This document shows positions 1 through 6,850 of a stretch of 12,100 nt of DNA, in pieces. Under the pieces are notes generated by a model. It saw nothing but the letters and a program-made list of their open reading frames with translations. It was not told the origin of the DNA and did not search any database. Source of the DNA: Oscillospiraceae bacterium (GTDB taxonomy: Bacteria > Bacillota_A > Clostridia > Oscillospirales > Oscillospiraceae); NCBI GenBank assembly GCA_017516785.1, contig JAFXAV010000013.1, positions 1 through 12,100 of the forward strand, given 5' to 3'. The number at the start of each line of letters is the position of its first letter. Within the stretch, counting starts at the first letter, position 1. The position numbers and the translations under genes were made by a program.

Positions 1-140
1 CTCGCCGTAAGGCGAGACGGAGGGAGTGTCCTATCGACTTTACGACACTCCCCCAGTCAAAAATCAAAGATTTTTGCCAGCCCCCTCAGGGAGGGGGCCA
101 AGGGTGGCTTCGACACCAAACACCTCGACAAACTGCAATT
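1..140 (+). repeat. Left copy of a 140-bp multi-hairpin repeat (terminal inverted repeat)
   Basis: Every base from 1 to 140 matches the reverse complement of 12099 to 11960; identity stops at 141. Four hairpins lie in series: 1-6 with 11-16 (loop GTAA), 22-30 with 44-52 (stem GGGAGTGTC), 58-65 with 69-76 (stem CAAAAATC, loop AAA), and 80-87 with 91-98 (stem GCCCCCTC, loop AGG). Positions 99-140 show no strong hairpin. There is no open reading frame of note inside. It resembles the short dispersed intergenic repeats of gut Clostridia (inference). Because the window starts inside or at the edge of the element, its true outer boundary is unknown. Confidence 0.93.
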
Positions 141-181
141 TGTCTTGATCATTACCTTACACAGAATTCACATTTCCTTCA

Positions 182-209
182 TTGTGTTTTATTGGAAAGC
201 GGGTATAAT
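182..209 (+). promoter_or_regulatory. Probable sigma-A promoter of the HD-domain gene
   Basis: A perfect -10 box TATAAT lies at 204-209. The best -35 candidate is TTGTGT at 182-187, with a 16-bp spacer; it matches only the first three consensus bases, so the -35 is weak. The gene start lies about 34 bp downstream of the -10, with GGAGG at 230-234. The 141-242 interval is AT-rich and otherwise holds nothing recognisable. Confidence 0.6.
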
Positions 210-242
210 AAAGGAAATGACTGACAAGAGGAGGTACATGAT

Positions 243-899
243 ATGACCTATGAATATATTAAGAATCACCCGGAAGTGAAGGCACTGCTGGAAAAGGGAA
301 ACCGAAATCTGGGTGTCCTCGGCTTTACCGACCACTCCATGGCCCACACTGCCCTGGTTGCGGACCGGGCGGCCTATATCTTAAGAACGCTGGGTTATTC
401 CGAGCATGAGCAGGAACTGGCGAAGATTGCAGGTGTGATGCATGACATCGGCAATGCCATCAACCGTACCCATCACGCGGAGTGGGGCGCGATGCTGGCA
501 AACGACATTCTAAAGGCCACCGATATGTCCATTGAGGACCGGCTGACCATCGTCAGCGCCATCGGCAATCACGACGAATCCACCGGCGGAGCCAAGGATG
601 CGGTGTCCGCCGCCCTGATCCTTGCGGACAAGTCTGACGTGCGCCAGAACCGTGTCCGGGAGCGGGATAAGGAAAAGTTCGACATCCACGACCGGGTAAA
701 CTACGCCGTCACCGGCCACAGCCTGAAGGTGGATGCGGCGGAGAAAAAGATCGCCCTGAATCTGCAGGTCGATGAAAGCATCTGCACCATGTATGAGTAT
801 TTCGACATTTTCCTGGGCCGCATGATGATGTGCCGCGGGGCTGCGGAGATGCTGGGAGCCAAGTTCCGCCTCACCGTCAACGGCGGCAAGGTGCTGTAA
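243..899 (+). CDS. HD-domain metal-dependent phosphohydrolase
   Basis: This is a 218-residue cytoplasmic protein of the HD superfamily. The metal-binding pattern is visible: His35 in DHSMAHT, the His67-Asp68 doublet in VMHDIGN, His77-His78, His110 in GNHDES, and Asp129 in LADKSD. The order H...HD...H...H...D is that of phosphohydrolases acting on nucleotides or other phosphomonoesters; the substrate cannot be told from sequence. The C-terminal part (about 145-218) is a family-specific extension with no signal peptide or membrane segment. ATG 243 is chosen because GGAGG at 230-234 is correctly spaced; the nearer ATG at 238 is followed by a stop after one codon. It has its own promoter. The next gene's promoter begins five bases after the stop, so the two genes need not be co-regulated. 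The family assignment is firm; the role is unknown. Confidence 0.88.
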   Translation: MTYEYIKNHPEVKALLEKGNRNLGVLGFTDHSMAHTALVADRAAYILRTLGYSEHEQELAKIAGVMHDIGNAINRTHHAEWGAMLANDILKATDMSIEDRLTIVSAIGNHDESTGGAKDAVSAALILADKSDVRQNRVRERDKEKFDIHDRVNYAVTGHSLKVDAAEKKIALNLQVDESICTMYEYFDIFLGRMMMCRGAAEMLGAKFRLTVNGGKVL

Positions 900-903
900 T
901 GCC

Positions 904-932
904 TTGACTTTTTCCTGCGGGAATGATATGTT
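904..932 (+). promoter_or_regulatory. Sigma-A promoter of the trigger-factor-like gene
   Basis: TTGACT at 904-909 (five of six consensus) is followed by a 17-bp spacer and TATGTT at 927-932 (four of six). A TGA directly before the -10 at 924-926 gives an extended -10 TGn motif. It starts five bases after the stop of the HD gene and lies about 38 bp upstream of the start codon at 970. Confidence 0.7.
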
Positions 933-969
933 GAAGGGACTGAAAAATAGAAAACCAAGGAGAAATACC

Positions 970-1914
970 ATGAGCTTTACTTATCGGGGCTTGAAGGCCC
1001 TTCAGGATCGTCACATTGTGACCGCTGAGGAAATTGAACAGCAGATGGAGCGCCTGCAGCAGCAGACCCCCAAGATTACCGTCATCACCGACCGCCCCGC
1101 ACAGATGGGCGATGAAGTCGTTCTGGACTTCGCTGGCTTCTGCGACGGCGAGCAGTTTGCAGGCGGCACCGCTCAGAATCACACTCTGGTGCTGGGCAGC
1201 GGCATGTTCATCCCCGGCTTCGAAGAGCAGCTGGCAGGCAAGAATCTGGAAGAGGAAGTCATTGTCAAGGTGACCTTCCCTGAAAAGTACACTCCCGAGC
1301 TTGCCGGCAAGGACGCTGAGTTCCGTTGTGTGATGCACCAGATCCGCGTCAAGACTGCCTACGAACTGGACGACACCTTTGCACAGGAAGTGGGCGGCTG
1401 CGCAACCTATGTGGAAATGTGCGAGAAGATGGGCCAGAGCCTCCAGGCTTATGTGGACGAGCGGGGCGAGATGGACCTGCAGGACCGTCTGCTGCGCCAG
1501 GCTGCGGCATCTCTGGAGCTGGAGATCACCGAAGAGCAGCTGAAGGCAGGCGTGGAAGAGCAGATGCAGGTGCTGGAGGCGCAGCTGGCTCAGCAGGGCC
1601 TGAACCTGGATATGTACTGCAAGTTCATGAACATCACCCGGGAAGACATCCGGGAAGAGGCCGTTCCCGCTGCCCGGGATGCCATCCGCACCCAGGCTGC
1701 CGTGGACAAGATCGTGGAGCTGGAAGGCCTGAAGGCTGAGGAAAGCGATCTGCAGGAAGCCTATGCCGTCATCGCCCGCCAGAACGGTATCACCATGGAG
1801 CAGCTGAAGCCCCACATGGATGAGCAGTTCAAGGCTACCGTGGCCCGCAGCGTTCTGATGAGCAAGGTTATGCGCCTGATCCGGGACTCCGCTGAGATCA
1901 CGGAATCTGTCTGA
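970..1914 (+). CDS. Trigger-factor-like FKBP-type peptidyl-prolyl isomerase/chaperone lacking the ribosome-binding domain
   Basis: This 314-residue protein aligns by eye with the middle and C-terminal parts of trigger factor. Residues 5-45 resemble the linker before the PPIase domain (YRGLKAL, then DRPAQMGDEV). Residues 46-128 are an FKBP domain with GDEVVLDFAG, LGSGMFIPGFEEQL (75-88), VTFPEKY (101-107) and LAGKDAEF (111-118). Residues 130-305 are helical and match the chaperone arms (ELDDTFAQEV). The roughly 110-residue N-domain that docks on the ribosome in full-length trigger factor (about 430 residues) is absent. ATG 970 is preferred because AAGGAG at 957-962 is well spaced; a longer reading from TTG 904 would translate through the promoter. 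No signal peptide is seen, so it probably acts in the cytoplasm. It is probably a specialised paralogue rather than the housekeeping tig product. Confidence 0.85.
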   Translation: MSFTYRGLKALQDRHIVTAEEIEQQMERLQQQTPKITVITDRPAQMGDEVVLDFAGFCDGEQFAGGTAQNHTLVLGSGMFIPGFEEQLAGKNLEEEVIVKVTFPEKYTPELAGKDAEFRCVMHQIRVKTAYELDDTFAQEVGGCATYVEMCEKMGQSLQAYVDERGEMDLQDRLLRQAAASLELEITEEQLKAGVEEQMQVLEAQLAQQGLNLDMYCKFMNITREDIREEAVPAARDAIRTQAAVDKIVELEGLKAEESDLQEAYAVIARQNGITMEQLKPHMDEQFKATVARSVLMSKVMRLIRDSAEITESV

Positions 1915-1924
1915 TTATATCGAT

Positions 1925-1968
1925 AAAAAAGTCCGCAGCGTTTTTCTGCAGCTGCGGACTTTTTCTTT
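1925..1968 (+). terminator. Factor-independent terminator after the trigger-factor-like gene
   Basis: A 9-bp perfect GC-rich stem pairs GTCCGCAGC (1931-1939) with GCTGCGGAC (1951-1959) around an 11-base loop. It is preceded by six A (1925-1930) and followed by TTTTT at 1960-1964. The A and T tracts can extend the stem and would also allow termination from the opposite strand. Confidence 0.92.
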
Positions 1969-1998
1969 GTCAAAATCTGCTAAACGGCTTGTTTTGTG

Positions 1999-2027
1999 TT
2001 GACTTACAGTAGTTTTTCGGTTACAAT
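1999..2027 (+). promoter_or_regulatory. Sigma-A promoter of the fhs-fchA-folD operon
   Basis: TTGACT at 1999-2004 and TACAAT at 2022-2027 each match five of six consensus bases and are separated by exactly 17 bp. The predicted transcript start near 2034 leaves a leader of only about 45 nt before ATG 2079. That is too short for a tetrahydrofolate or ZTP riboswitch, so constitutive or repressor-type control is more likely (inference). Confidence 0.82.
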
Positions 2028-2078
2028 TTCTATGCTTTTATGCAACGCAATTTCCCTGAATCAGGAGGTACACTTACT

Positions 2079-3887
2079 ATGGCAATTGAGTTTGTTAATG
2101 GCAAGTATGAAGATAAAAACGGCCGGGTCGTATTGGACCCCACCGTCTATAAGGACTGGCAGATTGCCGAGGAAGCAGAGAAGAATCTGCCCCCTGTGGA
2201 CCACTTCCGTGAGAAGCTGGGTCTGCTGCCCGAAGAAATCATCCCCTACGGCAAGACCCCCAAAATTGACTTTATCAAGGTCATGAACCGCCTGAAGGAC
2301 AAGCCTGACGGCAAGTTCATTGAGGTCACTGCCATCACCCCCACCCCCTTCGGCGAGGGTAAGTCCACCGTTTCCCTGGGCCTGATTGAAGGCCTGGGCT
2401 ATATCGGCAAGAACGTCGGCGGCGCTCTGCGTCAGCCCTCCGGCGGCCCCACCATGAACGTCAAAGGTACCGCAGCAGGCGGCGGCAACGCCCTGCTGAT
2501 GCCCATGACCGAGTTCTCCCTGGGCCTCACCGGCGATATCAACGACATCATGAATGCCCACAATCTGGCCATGGTCGCCCTGACCTCCCGGATGCAGCAC
2601 GAGCGGAACAATTCTGACGAGTGGCTGGCAAGCCGCGGCCTGAAGCGTCTGGATATCGACCCCAAGCGCATCGAGATGGGATGGGTTATGGACTTCTGCG
2701 CTCAGAGCCTGAGAAACATCATCATCGGCATCGGCGGAAGACTGGACGGCTACATGATGGAAAGCAAGTTCGGCATCGCCGTCGGTTCTGAGCTGATGGC
2801 AATCCTGGCCGTTGCCAAGGATCTGAAGGATCTGAGAGAGCGCATCGGCAACATCGTGGTTGCCTACTCCCGTTCCGGCAAGCCTGTTACCTGTGAGGAC
2901 CTGGATGTGGCCGGCGCTATGGCTGCCTGGATGAGAAACACCATCAACCCCACCATCTGCTACAGCGTGGAGCATCAGCCTGTGCTGATCCATGCAGGTC
3001 CCTTTGCGAACATCGCCATCGGCCAGTCTTCCGTCATCGCCGACCGTCTGGGCCTGAAGCTCTTTGATTACCATGTCACCGAGTCCGGCTTTGCCGCTGA
3101 CATCGGCTTTGAGAAGTTCTGGAACGTCAAGACCCGCCTGTCCGGTCTGACCCCCAATGTTTCTGTTCTGGTTGCCACCGTTCGGGCCCTGAAGATGCAC
3201 GGCGGCGGCCCCAAGGTCACTCCCGGCGCACCTCTGCCCAAGGAATATACCGAGGAGAATCTGGAACTGCTGGAAAAGGGTACATGCAACCTGTTCCACC
3301 ATGTGAATACCATCAAGAAGTCCGGTATCAACCCTGTGGTCTGCATCAACCGGTTCTATACCGATACCGATGCGGAAGTTGCCCTCATCAAGAAGCTCTG
3401 CGCAGAGCGGGGTATCCGCTGCGCGGAAAGCAATCACTGGCGCTACGGCGGCGAAGGCGCTGAAGAGCTGGCAAGAGTGGTTGTGGAAGCCTGTGAGGAT
3501 CCCGTGGAGGTCAAGTTCCTCTATGATCTGGAAATGCCCCTGCGCCAGCGGGTGGAACTGATTGCAAAGGAAGTCTACGGCGCTGACGGCGTGGACTGGG
3601 CTCCTCTGGCGGTTGAGAAGGCAAAGCGCTTCGAGTCCGATCCCAAGTATGCTGACTACTGCACCATGATGGTTAAAACCCATCTGTCACTCAGCGACGA
3701 CCCCACCAAGAAGGGTGTGCCCTCTGGCTGGCGTCTGAGCGTCCGGGATATTCTGGAATACGGCGGCGCAAAGTTCCTGTGCCCCATGGCCGGCACCATC
3801 TCCATGATGCCCGGCACCGCCGCAAACCCCGCTTACCGCCGGGTGGATATCGATACCGAAACCGGTAAAGTTTCCGGTTTGTTCTGA
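2079..3887 (+). CDS. fhs: Formate-tetrahydrofolate ligase (10-formyl-THF synthetase)
   Basis: This 602-residue cytoplasmic enzyme joins formate to tetrahydrofolate with ATP, giving 10-formyl-THF. The P-loop is TPFGEGKST (89-97), where most family members have GEGKTT. Other family blocks are ALRQPSGGP (116-124), GTAAGGG (130-136), [14 protein letters not shown] (305-318), [14 protein letters not shown] (334-347) and the C-terminal MPGTA...SGLF. The RQPS and [11 protein letters not shown] variants differ from the commoner REPS and PFANIAHGCNS forms, which places it in a divergent FTHFS branch; at 602 residues it is also longer than the usual 555-560. ATG 2079 is chosen because AGGAGGT (2063-2069) lies at proper distance; an in-frame upstream ATG at 2040 has no ribosome site. 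It is the first gene of the operon and feeds fchA and folD. No acetyl-CoA pathway gene is present, so it may serve biosynthesis or formate assimilation. Confidence 0.96.
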   Translation: MAIEFVNGKYEDKNGRVVLDPTVYKDWQIAEEAEKNLPPVDHFREKLGLLPEEIIPYGKTPKIDFIKVMNRLKDKPDGKFIEVTAITPTPFGEGKSTVSLGLIEGLGYIGKNVGGALRQPSGGPTMNVKGTAAGGGNALLMPMTEFSLGLTGDINDIMNAHNLAMVALTSRMQHERNNSDEWLASRGLKRLDIDPKRIEMGWVMDFCAQSLRNIIIGIGGRLDGYMMESKFGIAVGSELMAILAVAKDLKDLRERIGNIVVAYSRSGKPVTCEDLDVAGAMAAWMRNTINPTICYSVEHQPVLIHAGPFANIAIGQSSVIADRLGLKLFDYHVTESGFAADIGFEKFWNVKTRLSGLTPNVSVLVATVRALKMHGGGPKVTPGAPLPKEYTEENLELLEKGTCNLFHHVNTIKKSGINPVVCINRFYTDTDAEVALIKKLCAERGIRCAESNHWRYGGEGAEELARVVVEACEDPVEVKFLYDLEMPLRQRVELIAKEVYGADGVDWAPLAVEKAKRFESDPKYADYCTMMVKTHLSLSDDPTKKGVPSGWRLSVRDILEYGGAKFLCPMAGTISMMPGTAANPAYRRVDIDTETGKVSGLF

Positions 3888-3894
3888 TTTTTTG

Positions 3895-3920
3895 GGCACA
3901 GGCAGGTAACTGCCTGTGCC
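3895..3920 (+). other. Perfect 11-bp hairpin with GTAA loop between fhs and fchA
   Basis: GGCACAGGCAG (3895-3905) pairs perfectly with CTGCCTGTGCC (3910-3920) around GTAA, which would be a GNRA tetraloop in the + strand RNA. No T-run follows on either strand, so it is not a standard terminator. It begins 7 bases after the fhs stop and ends 28 bases before the fchA start. It could protect or process the mRNA to set the ratio of fhs to downstream products (inference). Confidence 0.8.
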
Positions 3921-3948
3921 AATTTACTTGTATAAAGGAGCAATTCCT

Positions 3949-4569
3949 ATGGATATGACAATGGAATCCTGCCGCACCTTTGTGGAGGTGCTGGCATCTT
4001 CCGCTCCCGCTCCCGGCGGCGGCGGAGCCGCTGCCCTGGTTGGTGCAATCGGCACCGCTCTGGGCAACATGGTGGGGTCTCTCACTGTTGGTAAGAAGAA
4101 GTATGCTGCAGTAGAGGAAGAGATTATCGCTCTGAAGGCAAAATGCGATTGCTTACAGACCGAGCTTCTGGACCAGGTGGAGGCGGATGAGGTGAATTTC
4201 CTGCCCCTTGCCAAGGCTTACGGTATCTCCAAGGATGACCCCGGCCGGGCACAGATTATGGAAGAGGCTACCGTTCTCGCCTGCGCCACTCCCATGCATA
4301 TTATGGAGCTGTGCTGCGAGTCAATCGAGGCAATTAAAGTTTTTGCCGAAAAGGGCAGCCGTCTGGCGGTTTCCGATGCCGGATGCGGCGCGGTGCTGTG
4401 CAAGGCAGCGCTCCAGGCAGCATCCCTGAATGTGTTCATCAACACCAAGACCCTTAAAAATAAGGAAGTGGCTAAGGAAATGAACGCCAAGGCGCTGGGT
4501 ATGATGGAAAAATACTGCCCCCTGGCGGATGAAATTTTCGCCAGTGTCCGGGACGGCTTCTTTATGTGA
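3949..4569 (+). CDS. fchA: Methenyltetrahydrofolate cyclohydrolase (cyclodeaminase/cyclohydrolase family)
   Basis: This 206-residue cytoplasmic protein is of the formiminotransferase-cyclodeaminase C-terminal (FTCD_C) family. Stand-alone members catalyse interconversion of 5,10-methenyl-THF and 10-formyl-THF. Family blocks are visible: APAPGGGGAAALVGAIG (19-35), MVGSLTVGKKKY (41-52), VEADEVNFLPLAKAYG (77-92) and SDAGCGAVL...LNVFINTKTLKN (142-171). ATG 3949 is chosen because AAAGGAG (3934-3940) is correctly spaced; a GTG at 3916 in the same frame lies inside the intergenic hairpin. It lies 61 bp after fhs and 17 bp before folD in one operon. The family also includes glutamate formiminotransferase-linked cyclodeaminases, but the neighbours, without any histidine-degradation gene, favour the cyclohydrolase role. 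The FolD encoded next appears to lack cyclohydrolase residues, which makes this the likely sole source of that activity in the cassette. Confidence 0.9.
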   Translation: MDMTMESCRTFVEVLASSAPAPGGGGAAALVGAIGTALGNMVGSLTVGKKKYAAVEEEIIALKAKCDCLQTELLDQVEADEVNFLPLAKAYGISKDDPGRAQIMEEATVLACATPMHIMELCCESIEAIKVFAEKGSRLAVSDAGCGAVLCKAALQAASLNVFINTKTLKNKEVAKEMNAKALGMMEKYCPLADEIFASVRDGFFM

Positions 4570-4586
4570 TTTTGGAGGAGAAGAAA

Positions 4587-5459
4587 ATGGCTAAACTGCT
4601 GCTGGGCAAGGAAGTTACCGATGCCCTGAACTTAAATCTGCAGGAGCGCACTGCTGCACTCCGTGAAAAGGGTGTTGTTCCCACTCTCGGCATCATTCGG
4701 GTAGGCGAGGACCCTTCCGACCTGAGCTATGAAAAAGGCGCCACCAAGCGGGCAGAGCTGGTGGGCGTGGAGATCAAGAAGTTCGAGCTGAGTGCTGAGG
4801 CAACCAAGGAAGAACTGCTGGCTGTGATTGATCAGGTCAACGCCGATGACAGTATCCATGGCGTGCTGCTGTTCCGGCCCCTGCCGGAGGCTCTGAGAGC
4901 TGACAGCAATGAAATCTGCAATCGCCTGGACCCCAAAAAGGATGTGGACTGCATGACCCATCTGAGTAACGCCGGTGTTTTCGAGGGGCTGGGACTGGGC
5001 TATGCTCCCTGTACTCCTGCGGCCTGCATGGAAATTCTCGACTACTACGGCATTGACTGCACCGGTAAGAATGCGGTCATTATTGGACGCAGTCTGGTGG
5101 TGGGTAAGCCCGCTGCCATGATGCTGATGGGCAAGAACGCAACCGTCACCGTCTGTCATACCAAGACGGTAAACACCGCTGAAATCTGCCGGAAGGCGGA
5201 CATCATCATTTCTGCTGCCGGTGTTCTGAATTCTCTGAATGCCGACTTCGTCCGGCCCGGTCAGGTGGTCATCGACGTTTCCATGAACTGGAATCCCGAA
5301 AAGATCACCGCCAAGGGCAAGGGCGGCATGTCCGGCGACGCAGCCTTCGAGGAAGTGGAGAAAATCGTGGATGCCATCACCCCCGTGCCCGGCGGCGTCG
5401 GCGCGGTGACAACCTCTGTGCTGATGAAGCACGTGGTGGAGGCTGCAGAGAAGGCCTGA
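4587..5459 (+). CDS. folD: FolD-family methylenetetrahydrofolate dehydrogenase, probably without cyclohydrolase activity
   Basis: This 290-residue FolD protein has the expected length. The N-terminal catalytic domain has Tyr48 and the KDVD motif (118-121, with catalytic Asp121). The NADP-binding domain has GRSLVVGKPAAMML (167-180), and the C-terminal signature is PGGVGAVT (268-275), a variant of PGGVGPMT. An ungapped alignment of GEDPSDLSY...LVGVE (40-62) with the classical motif places Ala52 where the catalytic Lys lies (human MTHFD1 Lys56, E. coli YxxxK). Phe96 in LLFRPLP replaces the Gln of VQLPLP. In human MTHFD1 these residues are needed for the cyclohydrolase step, so I infer a dehydrogenase-only enzyme partnered by FchA. 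ATG 4587 follows GGAGG (4574-4578); a TTG-type start further upstream would overlap fchA. Its stop overlaps the next ATG (ATGA), indicating translational coupling. Confidence 0.93.
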   Translation: MAKLLLGKEVTDALNLNLQERTAALREKGVVPTLGIIRVGEDPSDLSYEKGATKRAELVGVEIKKFELSAEATKEELLAVIDQVNADDSIHGVLLFRPLPEALRADSNEICNRLDPKKDVDCMTHLSNAGVFEGLGLGYAPCTPAACMEILDYYGIDCTGKNAVIIGRSLVVGKPAAMMLMGKNATVTVCHTKTVNTAEICRKADIIISAAGVLNSLNADFVRPGQVVIDVSMNWNPEKITAKGKGGMSGDAAFEEVEKIVDAITPVPGGVGAVTTSVLMKHVVEAAEKA

Positions 5460-6763
5460 TGAACAGATTTAAAAACCTCTCCGAATCCGCCTTTCTGAAG
5501 TTGTTTTTCGCCTTTCTGTCAGTCTGCTTTCTGGTTGCGGCGTTGTGCATGCCGGACCGGGGAAGCATGCTTTCGGGACTCTGGGCGATTCTCAGCAGCC
5601 CCGGAAAGATTTCCACCAACTATTTCGCTCTGGGCGGCTTTGCGGCCACTTTCCTGAATATGGGCCTCGTGGGACTGTGCTGCCTGCTGATTCTGGCGAA
5701 AGCAAAAGCAAACAATGTGTCAACCTTTGCGTTCATCCTGACGGTGGGTTTCAGCTCCTGGGGTATCAATATCATCAATATCTGGCCCACGGTGCTGGGC
5801 GTTGTGGTTTACTTCATGGTGAAAAAGGAGAAGTTCAGCGGGAATGCCAATGCGATGCTGTTTTCCACCGGCATTGCGCCGCTGATTTCCGACCTTCTGG
5901 TGCGGTATCCCCATACTGAGGTGGTAGGCTTCAATCTGCCGGGACTGGTTGTAACCCTGGTCGTGGGTGTGTTTATCGGATTTATGCTTCCGGCAGGTCT
6001 GACTCACGCGCCGAAGGTACATAAGGGTTTCGACCTCTATTCTGCAGCGGTTCCCGTGTGTTTGATGGCATTTTTCCTGAACGCCACGTTATACAAAACT
6101 CTGGGTGTGGAACTTCCTGCAGCTCCCGGCGCTGAGACCCTGCAGATTGCATCCCGCGAAGTTGTGAATCTGTTCTGCATCGCGGTTTTCGGCCTGTGCA
6201 TACTCTTTGCGCTGGCGCTGGGATGCAAGCCGAAGGATTATTGGCGATTACTAAATGCGAAAGAGCATGTGAGCAGTGTGACGGGTGCTTGCGGAAGGGG
6301 CGTATTCCTGATGAATGCGGGCGTTTTCGGCCTGTTCATTTTGTCCTACTACAATATCATCGGTGCCACTTTCAACGGCATTACTTTTGGCATCATCTTC
6401 TGCATGCTCTGCACCTGCAATTCCGGCTCCCATCCGGGCAATGTCTGGCCCATTATGGCGGGCTACGCCCTGACTTCTCTGGTTTTTGGATGGCTCAGCA
6501 ATCTAGCAGGCGGCAATTTTGTCATGGCTCTCAACGCCCAGGCAATCGCTGTGGGACTGTGCTTTGCCAACGGCCTCAGTCCTGTGGCAAGCAAGTACGG
6601 CTGGTTCTGGGGCATCGTGGCGGGTGGTATGCACTATCTGCTGGTGACTTCCGTCCCCAATCTGCACGGCGGCTTCTGCGTTTACAACGGCGGCTTTACT
6701 GCCGCGGTGATCTGCGTGATTCTGATTCCCGTGCTGGAACGTTTTTATAAAACAGAAGAATAA
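5459..6763 (+). CDS. Polytopic membrane protein, DUF1576-like, first of two paralogues
   Basis: This 434-residue protein is strongly hydrophobic, with about ten to twelve membrane segments. The clearest are 11-31, 55-80, 103-121, 160-180, 194-212, 234-255, 281-303, 329-347, 383-400 and 412-426. I assign it from memory, tentatively, to DUF1576, a Firmicutes membrane family without known function. Striking conserved blocks are NIWPTVLG (107-114), GSHPGNVWPIMAGY (323-336), NGLSPVASKYGW (371-382) and two HxGFxxY motifs (188-194 and 403-409). The halves appear related, as in many transporters with internal pseudo-symmetry. The ATG at 5459 shares bases with the folD stop, so the gene is translationally coupled to the folate operon; no separate ribosome site is obvious. 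A terminator overlaps its stop codon. A role in moving a small solute linked to one-carbon metabolism is a guess. Confidence 0.8.
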   Translation: MNRFKNLSESAFLKLFFAFLSVCFLVAALCMPDRGSMLSGLWAILSSPGKISTNYFALGGFAATFLNMGLVGLCCLLILAKAKANNVSTFAFILTVGFSSWGINIINIWPTVLGVVVYFMVKKEKFSGNANAMLFSTGIAPLISDLLVRYPHTEVVGFNLPGLVVTLVVGVFIGFMLPAGLTHAPKVHKGFDLYSAAVPVCLMAFFLNATLYKTLGVELPAAPGAETLQIASREVVNLFCIAVFGLCILFALALGCKPKDYWRLLNAKEHVSSVTGACGRGVFLMNAGVFGLFILSYYNIIGATFNGITFGIIFCMLCTCNSGSHPGNVWPIMAGYALTSLVFGWLSNLAGGNFVMALNAQAIAVGLCFANGLSPVASKYGWFWGIVAGGMHYLLVTSVPNLHGGFCVYNGGFTAAVICVILIPVLERFYKTEE

Positions 6764-6790
6764 AAAGACCGGCTCAGGCCGGTCTTTTTT
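6763..6790 (+). terminator. Terminator of the fhs-fchA-folD-membrane protein operon
   Basis: GACCGGC (6767-6773) pairs with GCCGGTC (6778-6784) around loop TCAG, followed by six T (6785-6790). The five A before the stem (6762-6766) pair with the T-run and overlap the TAA stop. It separates the two membrane paralogues transcriptionally. Confidence 0.93.
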
Positions 6791-6792
6791 AG

Positions 6793-6821
6793 TGGACAAG
6801 GGCGGGAAATTGTGGTTTAAT
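6793..6821 (+). promoter_or_regulatory. Promoter of the second membrane paralogue
   Basis: TGGACA (6793-6798) and TTTAAT (6816-6821) each match five of six consensus bases with a 17-bp spacer. It starts three bases after the T-run of the preceding terminator. An alternative -10, TATGAT, lies at 6823-6828 but would need a 24-bp spacer from this -35. Confidence 0.72.
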
Positions 6822-6850
6822 ATATGATAGTTAATTATTGGCAAAGACCC

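Noticed and set aside
1..140. CRISPR-like repeat array
   Set aside because: The stems are all different from each other and there are no regularly spaced direct repeats or cas genes.
904..969. Longer trigger-factor-like protein starting at TTG 904
   Set aside because: That segment contains a promoter, has no ribosome site in front, and its 22 extra residues do not resemble trigger factor; AAGGAG before ATG 970 decides the start.
877..1815. Minus-strand open frame of 312 codons opposite the trigger-factor-like gene
   Set aside because: It is a Leu/His-rich mirror of a real gene with no recognisable domain.
1970..2078. Possible tetrahydrofolate or ZTP riboswitch upstream of fhs
   Set aside because: The promoter at 1999-2027 leaves a leader of about 45 nt, too short for either aptamer, and no conserved core or multi-stem structure is visible.
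2061..3683. Long open frame of 540 codons on the minus strand, antisense to fhs
   Set aside because: It lies wholly opposite a clear fhs gene, has low-complexity His/Gly/Gln-rich composition typical of the complement of GC-rich codons, and has no ribosome site or promoter.
3888..3948. Terminator inside the fhs operon
   Set aside because: The hairpin is strong but is not followed by a T-run on either strand, and downstream genes have no promoter of their own.
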